NCBI RefSeq assembly: GCF_014656075.1
Contig: NZ_BNBS01000049.1
Location: 1 to 56,330 of the forward strand
Length of the DNA: 56,330 nucleotides
Reading direction: 5' to 3'
From: Streptomyces hydrogenans
GTDB lineage: Bacteria > Actinomycetota > Actinomycetes > Streptomycetales > Streptomycetaceae
The position numbers were made by a program, and so were the translations under genes. This document shows, in pieces, positions 46,901 to 54,993 of this stretch. Within the stretch, counting starts at the first letter, position 1, and every line of letters begins with the position of its first letter. The notes beneath the pieces were generated by a model, which worked only from the letters and a program-made list of their open reading frames with translations, was not told where the DNA came from and made no database searches.

Positions 46901-48910
46901 TTGCCGGAGCGGCAGGAGCAGACGGTGGGTGAGGAGTCTCCGCGACGGCGACGCAGGGCCGGCCGGAGGCTGACGGAGTTACGGGGGCTGACCGAGCAGG
47001 CCAATGAGCTCGCCCGGTGGGTGCGGCTGGTCACCTTGAACATGACGGTGTCCGAGCTCGAGACCCGGTTCTCCTACGCGAAGTCGACCTGGACGCCGCT
47101 GCGCAACGGCTCGCGCAACATCTCCGCCGACCTGATCGACACCCTGCTCGACGAGCTGATCCCCGAGCCGGAGATGCGCGAGCGGCTGCGGGAGGAGGGC
47201 CACCGGCTCCTGCAGGACGCCGTGGAGGCCGAGAAGCTTCGCGTGGCCGGCGCTCCTCTTCCCGCGGCGCGTGCCAGGGCGGTCGTGCCTGTCGATGTGG
47301 CGCGCCTGGACGATGCCCGCCTGCAGTATCTGGAGGCCGCGCACAAGCAGGACGGCCTGGAGAAGCTGTGCGCGCGTCTGATGGGGATGGTGTCCGTGCT
47401 GCAGGACCAGAACGTGCAGCTGCGTGCCGACCACGAGAGGGCGTTGGAGAAGGCGGAGGCCAGGGCGGATACCGAGACCGAGCGTCTGCGAGTCGCTCTG
47501 GAGCGGGCCGAGGCTCTGCGCCGGCGGGCCGAGGACCAGCTGGAGCTCGCCCGGCGCGCGGCCAAGAACTCCTACCGGCTGCGGCGGGTGGCGGAGGAGA
47601 AGGTGTCCCAGGCGCTGGCCGCCGCCCGGCACGCCACCGAAGCCGATCCTCCCGCGCCGCTGCCCGCGCCTAAGGAGGAAATGGACTCGCTGCTGCTCAC
47701 CTTCGACAAGATGGGCGACGCGCTCGACGACTCGGCCGCGGAGATCGTCGAGCGGACCCAGGGGGTGGCCGAGCTGGAGGACGACCTCGACGCGCCCCCG
47801 GCAGAACCCGGCCCCGCCCCCGGCCTTGTGCCGCCGGCCGGAGCCGAAGACCCACTCCCTGTCGACGGTCCCGGCGACAGGCCTGTGCTCTCGCCCTGGA
47901 AAACCGTCATCATCCCGCCTGCGACGACGGTGTCTGTGCCGGCGCCTGCCGATGACGCCGAGGACGATGTCGAGATCATCGACGACGTACCTGCTGCGGA
48001 CCACGCCGAGATCATCGAGGACGCTGAGATCGTCGCGGTCGTGGACTACACGGTGCCCCGGTTCGGGTCCGCAGCGCGGCCCGCCGGCAGCGCTCCGGCC
48101 GACAGGGCCGGCCTCGCGGCCGGCGGCACGGACGCGACGTCCGCTTCCGGCGCCGCAAGCGGGCTGGCAGTGAACAACACGAACAACGTGAACAACGCGG
48201 TGAGCAGCGAAGATGCCGGGAAGGCGGGGGCTTCCGGCGGGCTGGTGGAGGCGTTGTCCACGGTGGCGCTGATGCGTCAGATGGGGGGCCTGATCGAGGT
48301 CCTCAGGCGCCGGGCGGGCGAGGAAGAGTGGAGCCGGATGTCCATGGCCAAAGCGGCCACCGGGCAGGCCTCGGACGCGAACGCCGAGCTCGTCCACCAG
48401 TGGACGCTGGGGACCCGGATCCCGTCCCGGGAGGAGCTGGAGCGTCTGGTGACGGCCATGGGAGCCACGGCGAAGGAAAGGAAGGCGTTCCGTGCCGCAC
48501 ACGAGCGGGTCATCGCGCCGAACTTTCCCCCGCCGGACTCCGCCTTGCCCGATCTCGGCCGGTGGAACACGGCCCTGATCGTCGTCCTGTTCTGTCTGCT
48601 GCAGGCGCTCGGCCTGGCGCTCTTCCTGTTCGACGTCGGGCTGGCCGTATGGAGCGGTGCCATGATCGACGCGCTCTTCGACGCCGATACCGACCTGCGC
48701 GCGTGGAAGGTTGTGCTCGTCGTCCTGGTGAACCTTGTCGTCGCCATCGCGGCGGGGAGGCTCGCCTCGGGCGTGACCGGCATCGACAACTGGTTCGGGC
48801 TGATCTTCATCGCCTGGCTGCCCACCCTGATCCTCGCCCTGCTCGTGACGGACCTGGGCGGCTGGGAGATCGGCGGAAGAGCCGCCGCCGTCTTCTTCCA
48901 TCTGATCTGA
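46901..48910 (+). CDS. Large membrane-tethered regulator-like protein: DNA-binding-like domain, coiled coil, membrane helices
   Basis: The 669-residue protein has, in order, a basic start (residues 1-25) and a helix-turn-helix-like domain at about 36-90 (ANELARWVRLVTLNMTVSEL, ETRFSYAKSTWTPLRNGSRN). A long coiled coil follows at about 135-245 (RADTETERLRVALERAEALR). Next is a Pro/Asp-rich disordered stretch with an Asn-rich run, then a helical domain at about 460-550 (LIEVLRRRAGEEEWSRMSMA). Three C-terminal membrane helices start at about 556. TTG 46901 has GGGAGGGGG six bases upstream; GTG 46796 has no site. The layout suggests a DNA-binding protein held at the membrane. The split gene at 51686-52898 has the same architecture. 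No family name known to me. Confidence 0.72.
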   Translation: MPERQEQTVGEESPRRRRRAGRRLTELRGLTEQANELARWVRLVTLNMTVSELETRFSYAKSTWTPLRNGSRNISADLIDTLLDELIPEPEMRERLREEGHRLLQDAVEAEKLRVAGAPLPAARARAVVPVDVARLDDARLQYLEAAHKQDGLEKLCARLMGMVSVLQDQNVQLRADHERALEKAEARADTETERLRVALERAEALRRRAEDQLELARRAAKNSYRLRRVAEEKVSQALAAARHATEADPPAPLPAPKEEMDSLLLTFDKMGDALDDSAAEIVERTQGVAELEDDLDAPPAEPGPAPGLVPPAGAEDPLPVDGPGDRPVLSPWKTVIIPPATTVSVPAPADDAEDDVEIIDDVPAADHAEIIEDAEIVAVVDYTVPRFGSAARPAGSAPADRAGLAAGGTDATSASGAASGLAVNNTNNVNNAVSSEDAGKAGASGGLVEALSTVALMRQMGGLIEVLRRRAGEEEWSRMSMAKAATGQASDANAELVHQWTLGTRIPSREELERLVTAMGATAKERKAFRAAHERVIAPNFPPPDSALPDLGRWNTALIVVLFCLLQALGLALFLFDVGLAVWSGAMIDALFDADTDLRAWKVVLVVLVNLVVAIAAGRLASGVTGIDNWFGLIFIAWLPTLILALLVTDLGGWEIGGRAAAVFFHLI

Positions 48911-48974
48911 GATCCCCATCCGCCCGGCGGCCGGACGCCACCACCACCGCCACGAGGCCAGTAGGACACGAAGC

Positions 48975-49006
48975 GGCGCCCCACCCCGTGGAACGGGTGG
49001 GGCGCC
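48975..49006. terminator. 12-bp hairpin between convergent genes
   Basis: GGCGCCCCACCC (48975-48986) pairs exactly with GGGTGGGGCGCC (48995-49006). It lies about 65 bases after the large regulator gene and 20 bases beyond the stop of the convergent fragment at 49026, so it may serve both. Confidence 0.7.
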
Positions 49007-49025
49007 GTCGTGTACGCGGCCGCGC

Positions 49026-49358
49026 TCAGGGCATGAGCGGCGCCTGCGAGCCGGGGACCCTGGTCTGCTCGGCCAGGACCCGGCCGGCCTTGACCAGGCG
49101 GGCGAGATCGCCCTCGGCGCGGGCCGGGTCGACGGGCGGGCCTCCGAGAGCGAGAGCTTCTTCGTAGAGGGCCAGAGCACGCTCGGCAGCGTCAGCGGCC
49201 GCGACCGGCTTCGCGGTGATCTTCTCGGCCAGGCCATCGTCGAGCTGGTCCTCGAGCTTCCGGGACCGGCCCTGGGCGGGGAGCGTGGAGGAGTACCCGA
49301 GCCGCTTGACGGCGGTCTTGAGGGCGGCGTGGGAGACAGATGAGGTCGCTGAACGCAG
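49026..49358 (-). pseudogene. 3' fragment of an unidentified gene
   Basis: The minus-strand frame SSVSHAALKTAVKRLGYSST, RSRKLEDQLDDGLAEKITAK and AAERALALYEEALALGGPPV, ending SQAPLMP, has strong GC-rich third positions and helical protein character. It opens directly after a stop codon with no start or ribosome site. The 5' part is therefore missing. Family not recognised. Confidence 0.45.
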
Positions 49359-49382
49359 TCAACGGCGTGCTCCGCATGTCGT

Positions 49383-50322
49383 TCAGATGACGTTGTCCAG
49401 TGCCGCAGCCACCGCCGTGTGCAGTTGCGCGTAGAGGGGGGCGAGGTATCGCAGTTGCGCTGCGGCAGTCTGGTCGTCACCGCGTGCCAGCGGATACTGC
49501 AGGCTGCCCAGGATCCGGGCCTGACGCTGCGCGAGGGAGGCCGCGTGCGACAGCCCCAGCTCTTCCAGGCACGTTGCCGCGTCGTTCATACGTCGTGCTC
49601 CCACCCGGACACCGAAGGCGGTGAGCAACGTGCGGATGCTGGGGGGGCGTCCCCCGGGCGACCATGTCGGCGAGCGCCTCGACGGCGGCGGCTCCGCCCA
49701 GTGAGCCGGGAGGCATGAGCAGGTCGTCACGGCCGGCCAGCCACCGCTCGGCTCCTGGAAGCGACTGCCTCAGCGCGTCGGCGGGAGTGAGTCGACGATG
49801 GCGCACGAAACCGGCCCGCAGCACGAACGGGGCATCGATGTAACTGATCGCTTTCGCTTCCCATGCGGAGAGGAAAGCCTGTGTGGGCAGCGTCGCGAAG
49901 GGGTGGCCGTGAGGGTCGTGCAGCTCGACGGCGTCCTGGTCGGCAGCCAGTAGCACGACGTAGTGGTCACCGCCGTCGGCGTTCGGTGTGCCGGGCTGGT
50001 ACAGCAGCAGGCCCATGTCCACAGGCCCGACCAGGACCGGCCCGTGCGAGCAGGCGCTCCGCAGCCGGTCCAGTGCCTCGGCCGGAGTCCCGCCGTCGCT
50101 GCGCTCACAGGTCCAGCCCAGCAGTGCGATCGCGGCGTCGAGGCCGGCCTCGGGATCCCAGCCGTAGGGGTCGAACAAGGGCAGGGAACCGGCGATGAGC
50201 TGGGCACCGAACGGTGAGCCGGTCAACGTCTCGATGACTGCGGTGGGGGGAGAGTCCCCACCCAGCATCATGGCCAGCGAGTTCGTGTAGCAGTACGGGC
50301 CAGAGCCGATGTAGCTGAGCAC
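49383..50322 (-). pseudogene. BtrH-N-like protein with a homopolymer frameshift
   Basis: The first part (MLSYIGSGPYCYTNSLAMML, then SPFGAQLIAGSLPLFDPYGW, GGDHYVVLLAADQDAVELHD-PHGHP) resembles the BtrH N-terminal, cysteine-peptidase-like fold, with Cys11 and His in GGDHYVV as the expected pair. At a run of seven C (near 49645, minus strand) the frame must drop one base to continue PSIRTLLTAFGVRVGARRMN and CLEELGLSHAASLAQRQARI to a stop at 49383. Restored, it has about 312 residues. The lesion in a homopolymer could be a sequencing error, in which case the gene is intact. No partner gene is near. Confidence 0.68.
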
Positions 50323-50629
50323 AAAGAGCCCTTCGAAGAGACAGAGTCGACCTCCGCCGGCGGATCGCCGGACAGGTGGGACCAGCCGACCCCCTCACAC
50401 ACTGTCAGGGTCAACTCCCAACCCGGCCATCACGCTCCGGCTGGCCCGCCATCACGAGAACAGGCAGCCATCAGCAAAGCCCGACAGGTTCGCAACTGGG
50501 CATGAAACTCACCCGAATCTTCCTTTGACGACAACCAAATGCGGCGAACCCCGCCTATCGGCGGTCCAGGCGCGGCCCGGGCCGCGTGCCAAAGCCCGGG
50601 CACGTTCACCCGTACCTGACTGGGCACAT

Positions 50630-51431
50630 TCAGGCGTACGCCGACACAAGCACCGCCTTGAGGAACGACTGGCCCAGCAGCTCGTACATGGCTCGGGGCT
50701 CGGTGGTTCGGATGTCGGTGAGCGGCAGCATGTCGGTGTTGGCCTCGGCGAGGGTGGTGCGCGACTTGATGGCCGGCTCCCATACGAGGTCCCCGAAAAT
50801 CTGGCGGATCGAGTCGCGCTGTTCGGCCTGGAGCGCGGTGGTCGTGAGCGCGTTGACGACCACGCCGCGCACGGCGAGGGTCGGGTTGGCGAGGTCCCGG
50901 GGGGCGCGCTGGGTGGCAAACTCGTAGATTCGCTGGCGGCCTCGACGGAGTAGATGTCGCCTCGGTGACGATGACGACGTCGTGGGCGGCGGCGAGTGCC
51001 ATCTGGGTCAGGTGGAACACGCTGGGCTGACAGTCGATGAGCGTGGAGTCGTAAGTGTCGTCGACACCCTTGAGGGCCATGTCGAGCCGGCGCCAGGCGC
51101 CGGAGACGCCGGCCTCGGACATCCGGCTCTCCAGGTCGAGCGTGGCGGGCGCGAGCGCGATCCGCTCCGCGTAGGGGGCGTCCCATGCGATCGGCTGGAT
51201 CACCGTGCGGGCGGCGCCCTCGGTCACGGCCTGGATGGCGTGGCTGATGGTCGGCTGCTGTTGGGAGGGGTCCCAGACCCAGCCCAGCATGCTGGAGGCG
51301 TTGCCCTGCGGGTCCATGTCCACGACCAGAACCCGCTTGCCCTCCTTGGCAAGGGCCTCGGCCAGGCGGACCGTCGTGGTGCTTTTGCCGACGCCGCACT
51401 TGTTGTTCACGAACGCGACCCGGCGCGCCAT
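50630..51431 (-). pseudogene. ParA/Soj-family ATPase with two one-base deletions
   Basis: ATG 51431 has AGGAGG seven bases upstream. The protein starts MARRVAFVNNKCGVGKSTTT, a deviant Walker A with Cys in place of the usual first Gly (KGGVGKS). Next come VLVVDMDPQGNASSMLGWVW (Walker A'), STLIDCQPSVFHLTQMALAA and DVVIVTEA. Bases are missing near 50962 and 50943. After correction it continues IYEFATQRAPRDLANPTLAV, RGVVVNALTTTALQAEQRDS and NTDMLPLTDIRTTEPRAMYE, ending at 50630. ParA moves plasmids or chromosomes with ParB and a centromere. No ParB is seen, but a 12-bp repeat array lies 2.4 kb away. Confidence 0.75.
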
Positions 51432-51685
51432 CCGGTCCTCCTGGTGTGGTGCTGACTGCTCTGGCCCGTCAGCACGCCACCCGGCCGTCGCACGGCGGCA
51501 GAAGGAGGCCTTGCGGCGTGGCACAAGCTAGCCGGAGCGTGGGTAACGCACCCGGCGAGCGGGCTACCGCAGAGGCCTGTGCAGGGCTGGGCTGCGGCGG
51601 CTGTGGAGAACGGTTGTGCTGCCTGAGGGGCTGCCTCCAGGCCTCACCCGGCCTTGCCGTGGTGAGAAACCCGGGTGTGGCGTGC

Positions 51686-52898
51686 TCAAGCGTGCAGGCC
51701 GAAAAGTCTGAGAAGGGGGATGGCGAGAACATCGAGATGGAGGTGCTCCCCATACTCGAGGCCCAGCGGAACCAGCAAGACCGTCGGCACTGCTAAGACG
51801 ATCATGCCGTAAGGGTGCGTGCGGCGACGAAGACGTCCCTCGAACCAGATCACCACACACGCCACGAGAATTTGGAAGAGGAGGATCCCGGCAACGATGT
51901 AAGTCCACTCCGCGGCCGTGGGTTCGACCGGACCGTCGTACATGAGGTCCATCCACTTCCCGTCTGACTTCTGGGCCCCGGGCAGGAAGTGGAAGCTCGT
52001 CCCCAGAAGCAGGGCCGGGAAGGCGCAGACAGCGAAGGTGAACAAGGCCAGAGCGAGGGCATCGAGGTCTTCGGCGTTCTTCTCGGAGTGCCGCCACTCG
52101 ACATACATGCGGCGTGCGCGATCCGTACTGATCCCGAGGTCGAACAGTCCCGTGGGACGTCTTCCAGGCGTATGGCGAAGAGGCCCTGATTGCACGGCCT
52201 CCCTGGCGTGCACGGCGCTGACCTGCATTGACGGGTCGGCAACCTCCGACCGGGCCGCCTGCTGCGCATCGTGGTGGAGCAGTTGGACCTGGTGCTGCAG
52301 GACGCCGATCTCCTGCCGCAGACGCTGGACCTCGTACCGGCTGCCGGCGAGCTCGTTCTCGACCTGTCGGCTGTAGGCGGCGGCCGCGGCGAGCTGCCGG
52401 CCCTGTTCCTGCGTCTGGTGGTGCAGCCGGTCGCGTTCGTTCTCCGCGGCCGCTGCCCGGGCCATGGCGCGGGACAGTTCCTCGTCGAGCGCGGTCAGGC
52501 GGTTCCTGAAGTCGTCGAGCTTCGCGGTGGTGGTCCGGTGCAGATTGGTCATGGCGGACAGCTCACCGCGCAGCGCGGCCAGCTTCTCCTCCCAGGCCCC
52601 TTGCTGGGTTCCGCGTTCGAGCCGGACGTCTTTCGCCTGCTGCCGTAAGCGGCGCAGTCCTTCGATGTCCTGGGGGGCGTGGCAGGTGGCGGAGCACGCT
52701 GTCGAGGTCTTCCTGGGTCGGGATCAGCGTGGCGTTCTTCCACTTCGACAGCTTCGAGGGGTGGAAATGGCATGCCTGCGCGATCTCGCCCTGGGTGATG
52801 CCTGCGGCCTGGGCCGTGTCGAGGAGCGTCTTCACCGCGGCGGCGAAAGTCAGCTCCTGCGGAGTTCTGCTCTGCGGTGGCTCCGCCTCCGGTGTCAT
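51686..52898 (-). pseudogene. Membrane-tethered regulator-like protein (helix-turn-helix, coiled coil, three membrane helices) split by a one-base shift
   Basis: ATG 52898 follows GAGAACCAGGG. The first frame gives an XRE-like helix-turn-helix (AQAAGITQGEIAQACHFHPS, KLSKWKNATLIPTQEDLDSV). At a C6 run near 52676 the frame must shift to continue APQDIEGLRRLRQQAKDVRL. A long coiled coil (LDEELSRAMARAAAAENERD, ENELAGSRYEVQRLRQEIGV) and three C-terminal membrane helices (ALALALFTFAVCAFPALLLG, YIVAGILLFQILVACVVIWF, MIVLAVPTVLLVPLGLEY) follow. About 400 residues when joined. If the shift is real, the second part could start at ATG 52552 as a coiled-coil membrane protein. Architecture matches 46901-48910. 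Confidence 0.68.
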
Positions 52899-52943
52899 CC
52901 CTGGTTCTCCTGCCTGCGCGGCTCTGGTGCCCGCAGGGGCATT

Positions 52944-52960
52944 GTTGCCGACACGGCAAC
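52944..52960. promoter_or_regulatory. GTTGCC-N5-GGCAAC dyad upstream of the tethered regulator gene
   Basis: GTTGCCGACACGGCAAC is a perfect 6-bp inverted repeat with a 5-base spacer, 45 bases before ATG 52898. A further GTTGC...GGCAAC pair follows at about 52974-52993. The GCAAC core recurs in the tandem array at 53849-53944. It may be an autoregulatory site for the helix-turn-helix protein; inference only. Confidence 0.5.
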
Positions 52961-53085
52961 CCCTCCATGACGTGTTGCGACTTGAACGGGCAACCGATTG
53001 CTGATTCTGCATCTGCTGCGCGCCGCTGATCGTCGGATCACGGCCACACCGGGTGGCCGGCCGAGAGAAGAAGGAGGCGATCGGG

Positions 53086-53340
53086 ATGGCGGTCACGCAG
53101 AACCTGGTGCCGGCCGTGGTGGTCAGCGTCACCGGGCTGGGCGCGGCACTGGTGGGAGCCCCGTGGTGGGCGGTGGTGCTCTGCCTGGGGCTGAGCCTGG
53201 TGGTCGTGGCGGTGCAGGTGGTCTTCCCCCAGGAGTCCGAGCACCGGCTGGGCTGGTGGAAGGACCGCCGGGAAAGCCGCCACAGGCGTCACCAGCTCCG
53301 TCAGAGCCGCCGGGACACCCACGATTCCGCGGGTGTCTGA
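53086..53340 (+). CDS. Small membrane protein with a basic tail
   Basis: The 84-residue protein MAVTQNLVPAVVVSVTGLGA has two hydrophobic helices (LVPAVVVSVTGLGAALVG and WWAVVLCLGLSLVVVAVQVV). A strongly basic Arg/His-rich tail (WWKDRRESRHRRHQLRQSRR) would lie in the cytoplasm. AAGGAGG precedes ATG 53086. It is divergent from the tethered regulator gene and shares its promoter region. Similar small proteins occur near streptomycete plasmid and conjugation genes, but no specific family is recognised. Confidence 0.6.
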   Translation: MAVTQNLVPAVVVSVTGLGAALVGAPWWAVVLCLGLSLVVVAVQVVFPQESEHRLGWWKDRRESRHRRHQLRQSRRDTHDSAGV

Positions 53341-53441
53341 GAAAGGAGAAAGGGCCGGCCCGGCGGTACTGCCCCCTGGATGACCTCCGGGGCGCCGGGC
53401 CTGGCCCGCGCACGCCATATCGGCGCGGGCTGGAGCGGACC

Positions 53442-53666
53442 CTACCGGCGCGGTGCGGGCGAGGTGGAGTTGGTGCCGGGATCTGCGGGGCCGTCCCCGA
53501 GCGGGCGACGGGCGGTGCGCGGCGCGGGCAGGGGGCGGTCGGGAGCGGCGGTCCACTCCCCCGCGGCAGCGAGGCCGGCGGCGGTACGGGCCCACCGGTC
53601 GGGCGGGAGCTGGTCGAGGACGTCGGGGCCGTCCCCGAGCGGGCGGCGGGGCGGTGCGGTGGTCAC
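53442..53666 (-). CDS. Possible small protein with an internal repeat
   Basis: GTG 53666 has GGGGGAG about nine bases upstream. The 74-residue reading is VTTAPPRRPLGDGPDVLDQL, PPDRWARTAAGLAAAGEWTA and a second RRPLGDGPADPG, so an eight-residue motif occurs twice. Composition is Pro/Ala/Arg-rich and could be chance in GC-rich DNA. Listed because of the ribosome site and the repeat. Confidence 0.3.
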   Translation of the reverse strand: MTTAPPRRPLGDGPDVLDQLPPDRWARTAAGLAAAGEWTAAPDRPLPAPRTARRPLGDGPADPGTNSTSPAPRR

Positions 53667-53848
53667 CCGGTCAGTCTCCCCCGCTCTGACGGTACGCCGG
53701 AACTTTCCGGCGGGCGGGCCGCCGCCGCTCCCGCACGCGGCAAGGAGGGGGAAGAAGGACAGCTCTCCTGGTCTCCAGAAGAGGTGTCGGCATCGGAATC
53801 GGCTGGCCCACCGGTCCTGACCAGCACGGACTGAGGGAGCGGCCCGGA

Positions 53849-53944
53849 GGGTACGCAACCGGTGAGGCAACTGTTGGTGCAACCGGTGAGGCAACTGTTG
53901 GTGCAACCGGTGACGCAACTGGTGAGGCAACCGGTGACGCAACC
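53849..53944. repeat. Tandem array of eight 12-bp units ending in GCAAC(C/T)
   Basis: Eight units run end to end: GGGTACGCAACC, GGTGAGGCAACT, GTTGGTGCAACC, GGTGAGGCAACT, GTTGGTGCAACC, GGTGACGCAACT, GGTGAGGCAACC, GGTGACGCAACC. The regular 12-bp step would place every GCAAC on a slowly rotating face of the helix. Such arrays serve as iterons, centromeres (parS/parC) or multi-site operators. It lies between the regulator/ParA region and the S1-domain gene. Protein-like readings across it are by-products of the repeat. Confidence 0.85.
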
Positions 53945-54084
53945 AAGTGCCGGGCTGTGCCCCGCAGCGATAGTTGTCACTTGGCAGAGGCAGCTGTCAC
54001 CGAGTTGAGCCGTGACGCGCTATTTGGAACCTCATCACGGAAGTTGGAACCACAGGACCGCGGGCGCCGACTAGGCTCACCTCC

Positions 54085-54993
54085 ATGTCCGAGCCAGCCC
54101 CCGACCCTCGCATGCAGTCCTTGATCAACCAGCTCTGGCCGGGGGCCGTGAGAACGGCGAGGGTCACCGGGTTCGACGAAGCGGATGTCCTGGTGCAGCT
54201 TGTGGGTGCCGAAGGGAAGGAAGCCGAGATCGGTCGGATTCCTCGACATGAGGCGTCGATGCGCCGGATGGAGCATCCATCTGAGTTGTTTGAAGTCGGC
54301 CAGGAGATCGAGGCTGAAGAGATCGGACGTCGGCGCGGAGGCGAGCTTCAACTCTCCGCCAGGGCGTGCGAGATTCCGGCCTTGCGGTCTTTCCTCCTGT
54401 CCCTCGAAGGAGGGCAGGTCGTCGCGGGGACGGTCTCCGGGGTGCACAACTTCGGGGTCTTCGTTCACGTCGACGGCGAACCGGCCGGTCTGTGCACCGG
54501 GTTCATCCGGGTGCCGGATCTGACGTGGGGCTGGATCGAGCATCCCTCCGAGGTAGTCGAAGCCGGCCAGCGAATCACCGCTGAAGTGATCATTGCCGAG
54601 ACCCGATCCGGCCAGGTCACGCTCTCCTTGAAGGCTCTGCAGGAAGATCCACTCATTCGGTTCGCGGATCAGGCCGGCCGGACCCTCACCGGTCCGATCA
54701 CCAAGATCGCCCCCTTCGGCGTATTCGTGCAGCTTGCTCCCGACGTCGTGGGGTTTCTTCGTCTCTCTGAGCTGACTGACGAACCCGTCGATACCCCGGA
54801 ACAGCTTGTCGATGAGGGCGAGCTGATCACGGTGAGGGTCGAAGAAGTCGATCTCCAGCGCCACCGTGTGCGGCTGGGCGCCGCCGGCGGAGCGGGCACC
54901 GCCCCCGGCATCGGCCGGGCGCCGTTCTCCGGAGCTGGTGACAGCACGATCGAGAACAGCCCAGAAGTGACAACAACCACGCGCATCCAGTGA
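54085..54993 (+). CDS. Protein with three S1 RNA-binding domains
   Basis: The 302-residue protein has S1-type OB folds at about residues 18-95 (PGAVRTARVTGFDEADVLVQ), 110-190 (GGQVVAGTVSGVHNFGVFVH, VDGEPAGLCTGFIRVPDLTW) and 195-265 (GRTLTGPITKIAPFGVFVQL, VVGFLRLSELTDEP). It is likely to bind RNA or the ribosome, as ribosomal S1 and related stress proteins do. It has no catalytic domain. No strong ribosome site precedes ATG 54085. The stop TGA (54991-54993) coincides with the first bases of an IS element, so the natural C-terminus may be slightly altered. Confidence 0.8.
   Translation: MSEPAPDPRMQSLINQLWPGAVRTARVTGFDEADVLVQLVGAEGKEAEIGRIPRHEASMRRMEHPSELFEVGQEIEAEEIGRRRGGELQLSARACEIPALRSFLLSLEGGQVVAGTVSGVHNFGVFVHVDGEPAGLCTGFIRVPDLTWGWIEHPSEVVEAGQRITAEVIIAETRSGQVTLSLKALQEDPLIRFADQAGRTLTGPITKIAPFGVFVQLAPDVVGFLRLSELTDEPVDTPEQLVDEGELITVRVEEVDLQRHRVRLGAAGGAGTAPGIGRAPFSGAGDSTIENSPEVTTTTRIQ

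Noticed and set aside
46979..49480. Very long minus-strand open frame opposite the large regulator gene
   Set aside because: It is the antisense shadow of a GC-rich gene: Arg/Gly/His-rich, no ribosome site, no domain, and it spans several real features on both strands.
53663..53980. Repetitive minus-strand peptides (VASPVA- or CLTGC-type) over the 12-bp array
   Set aside because: All three frames give repeats because the DNA repeats; no start or ribosome site fits, so a DNA-level role is preferred.
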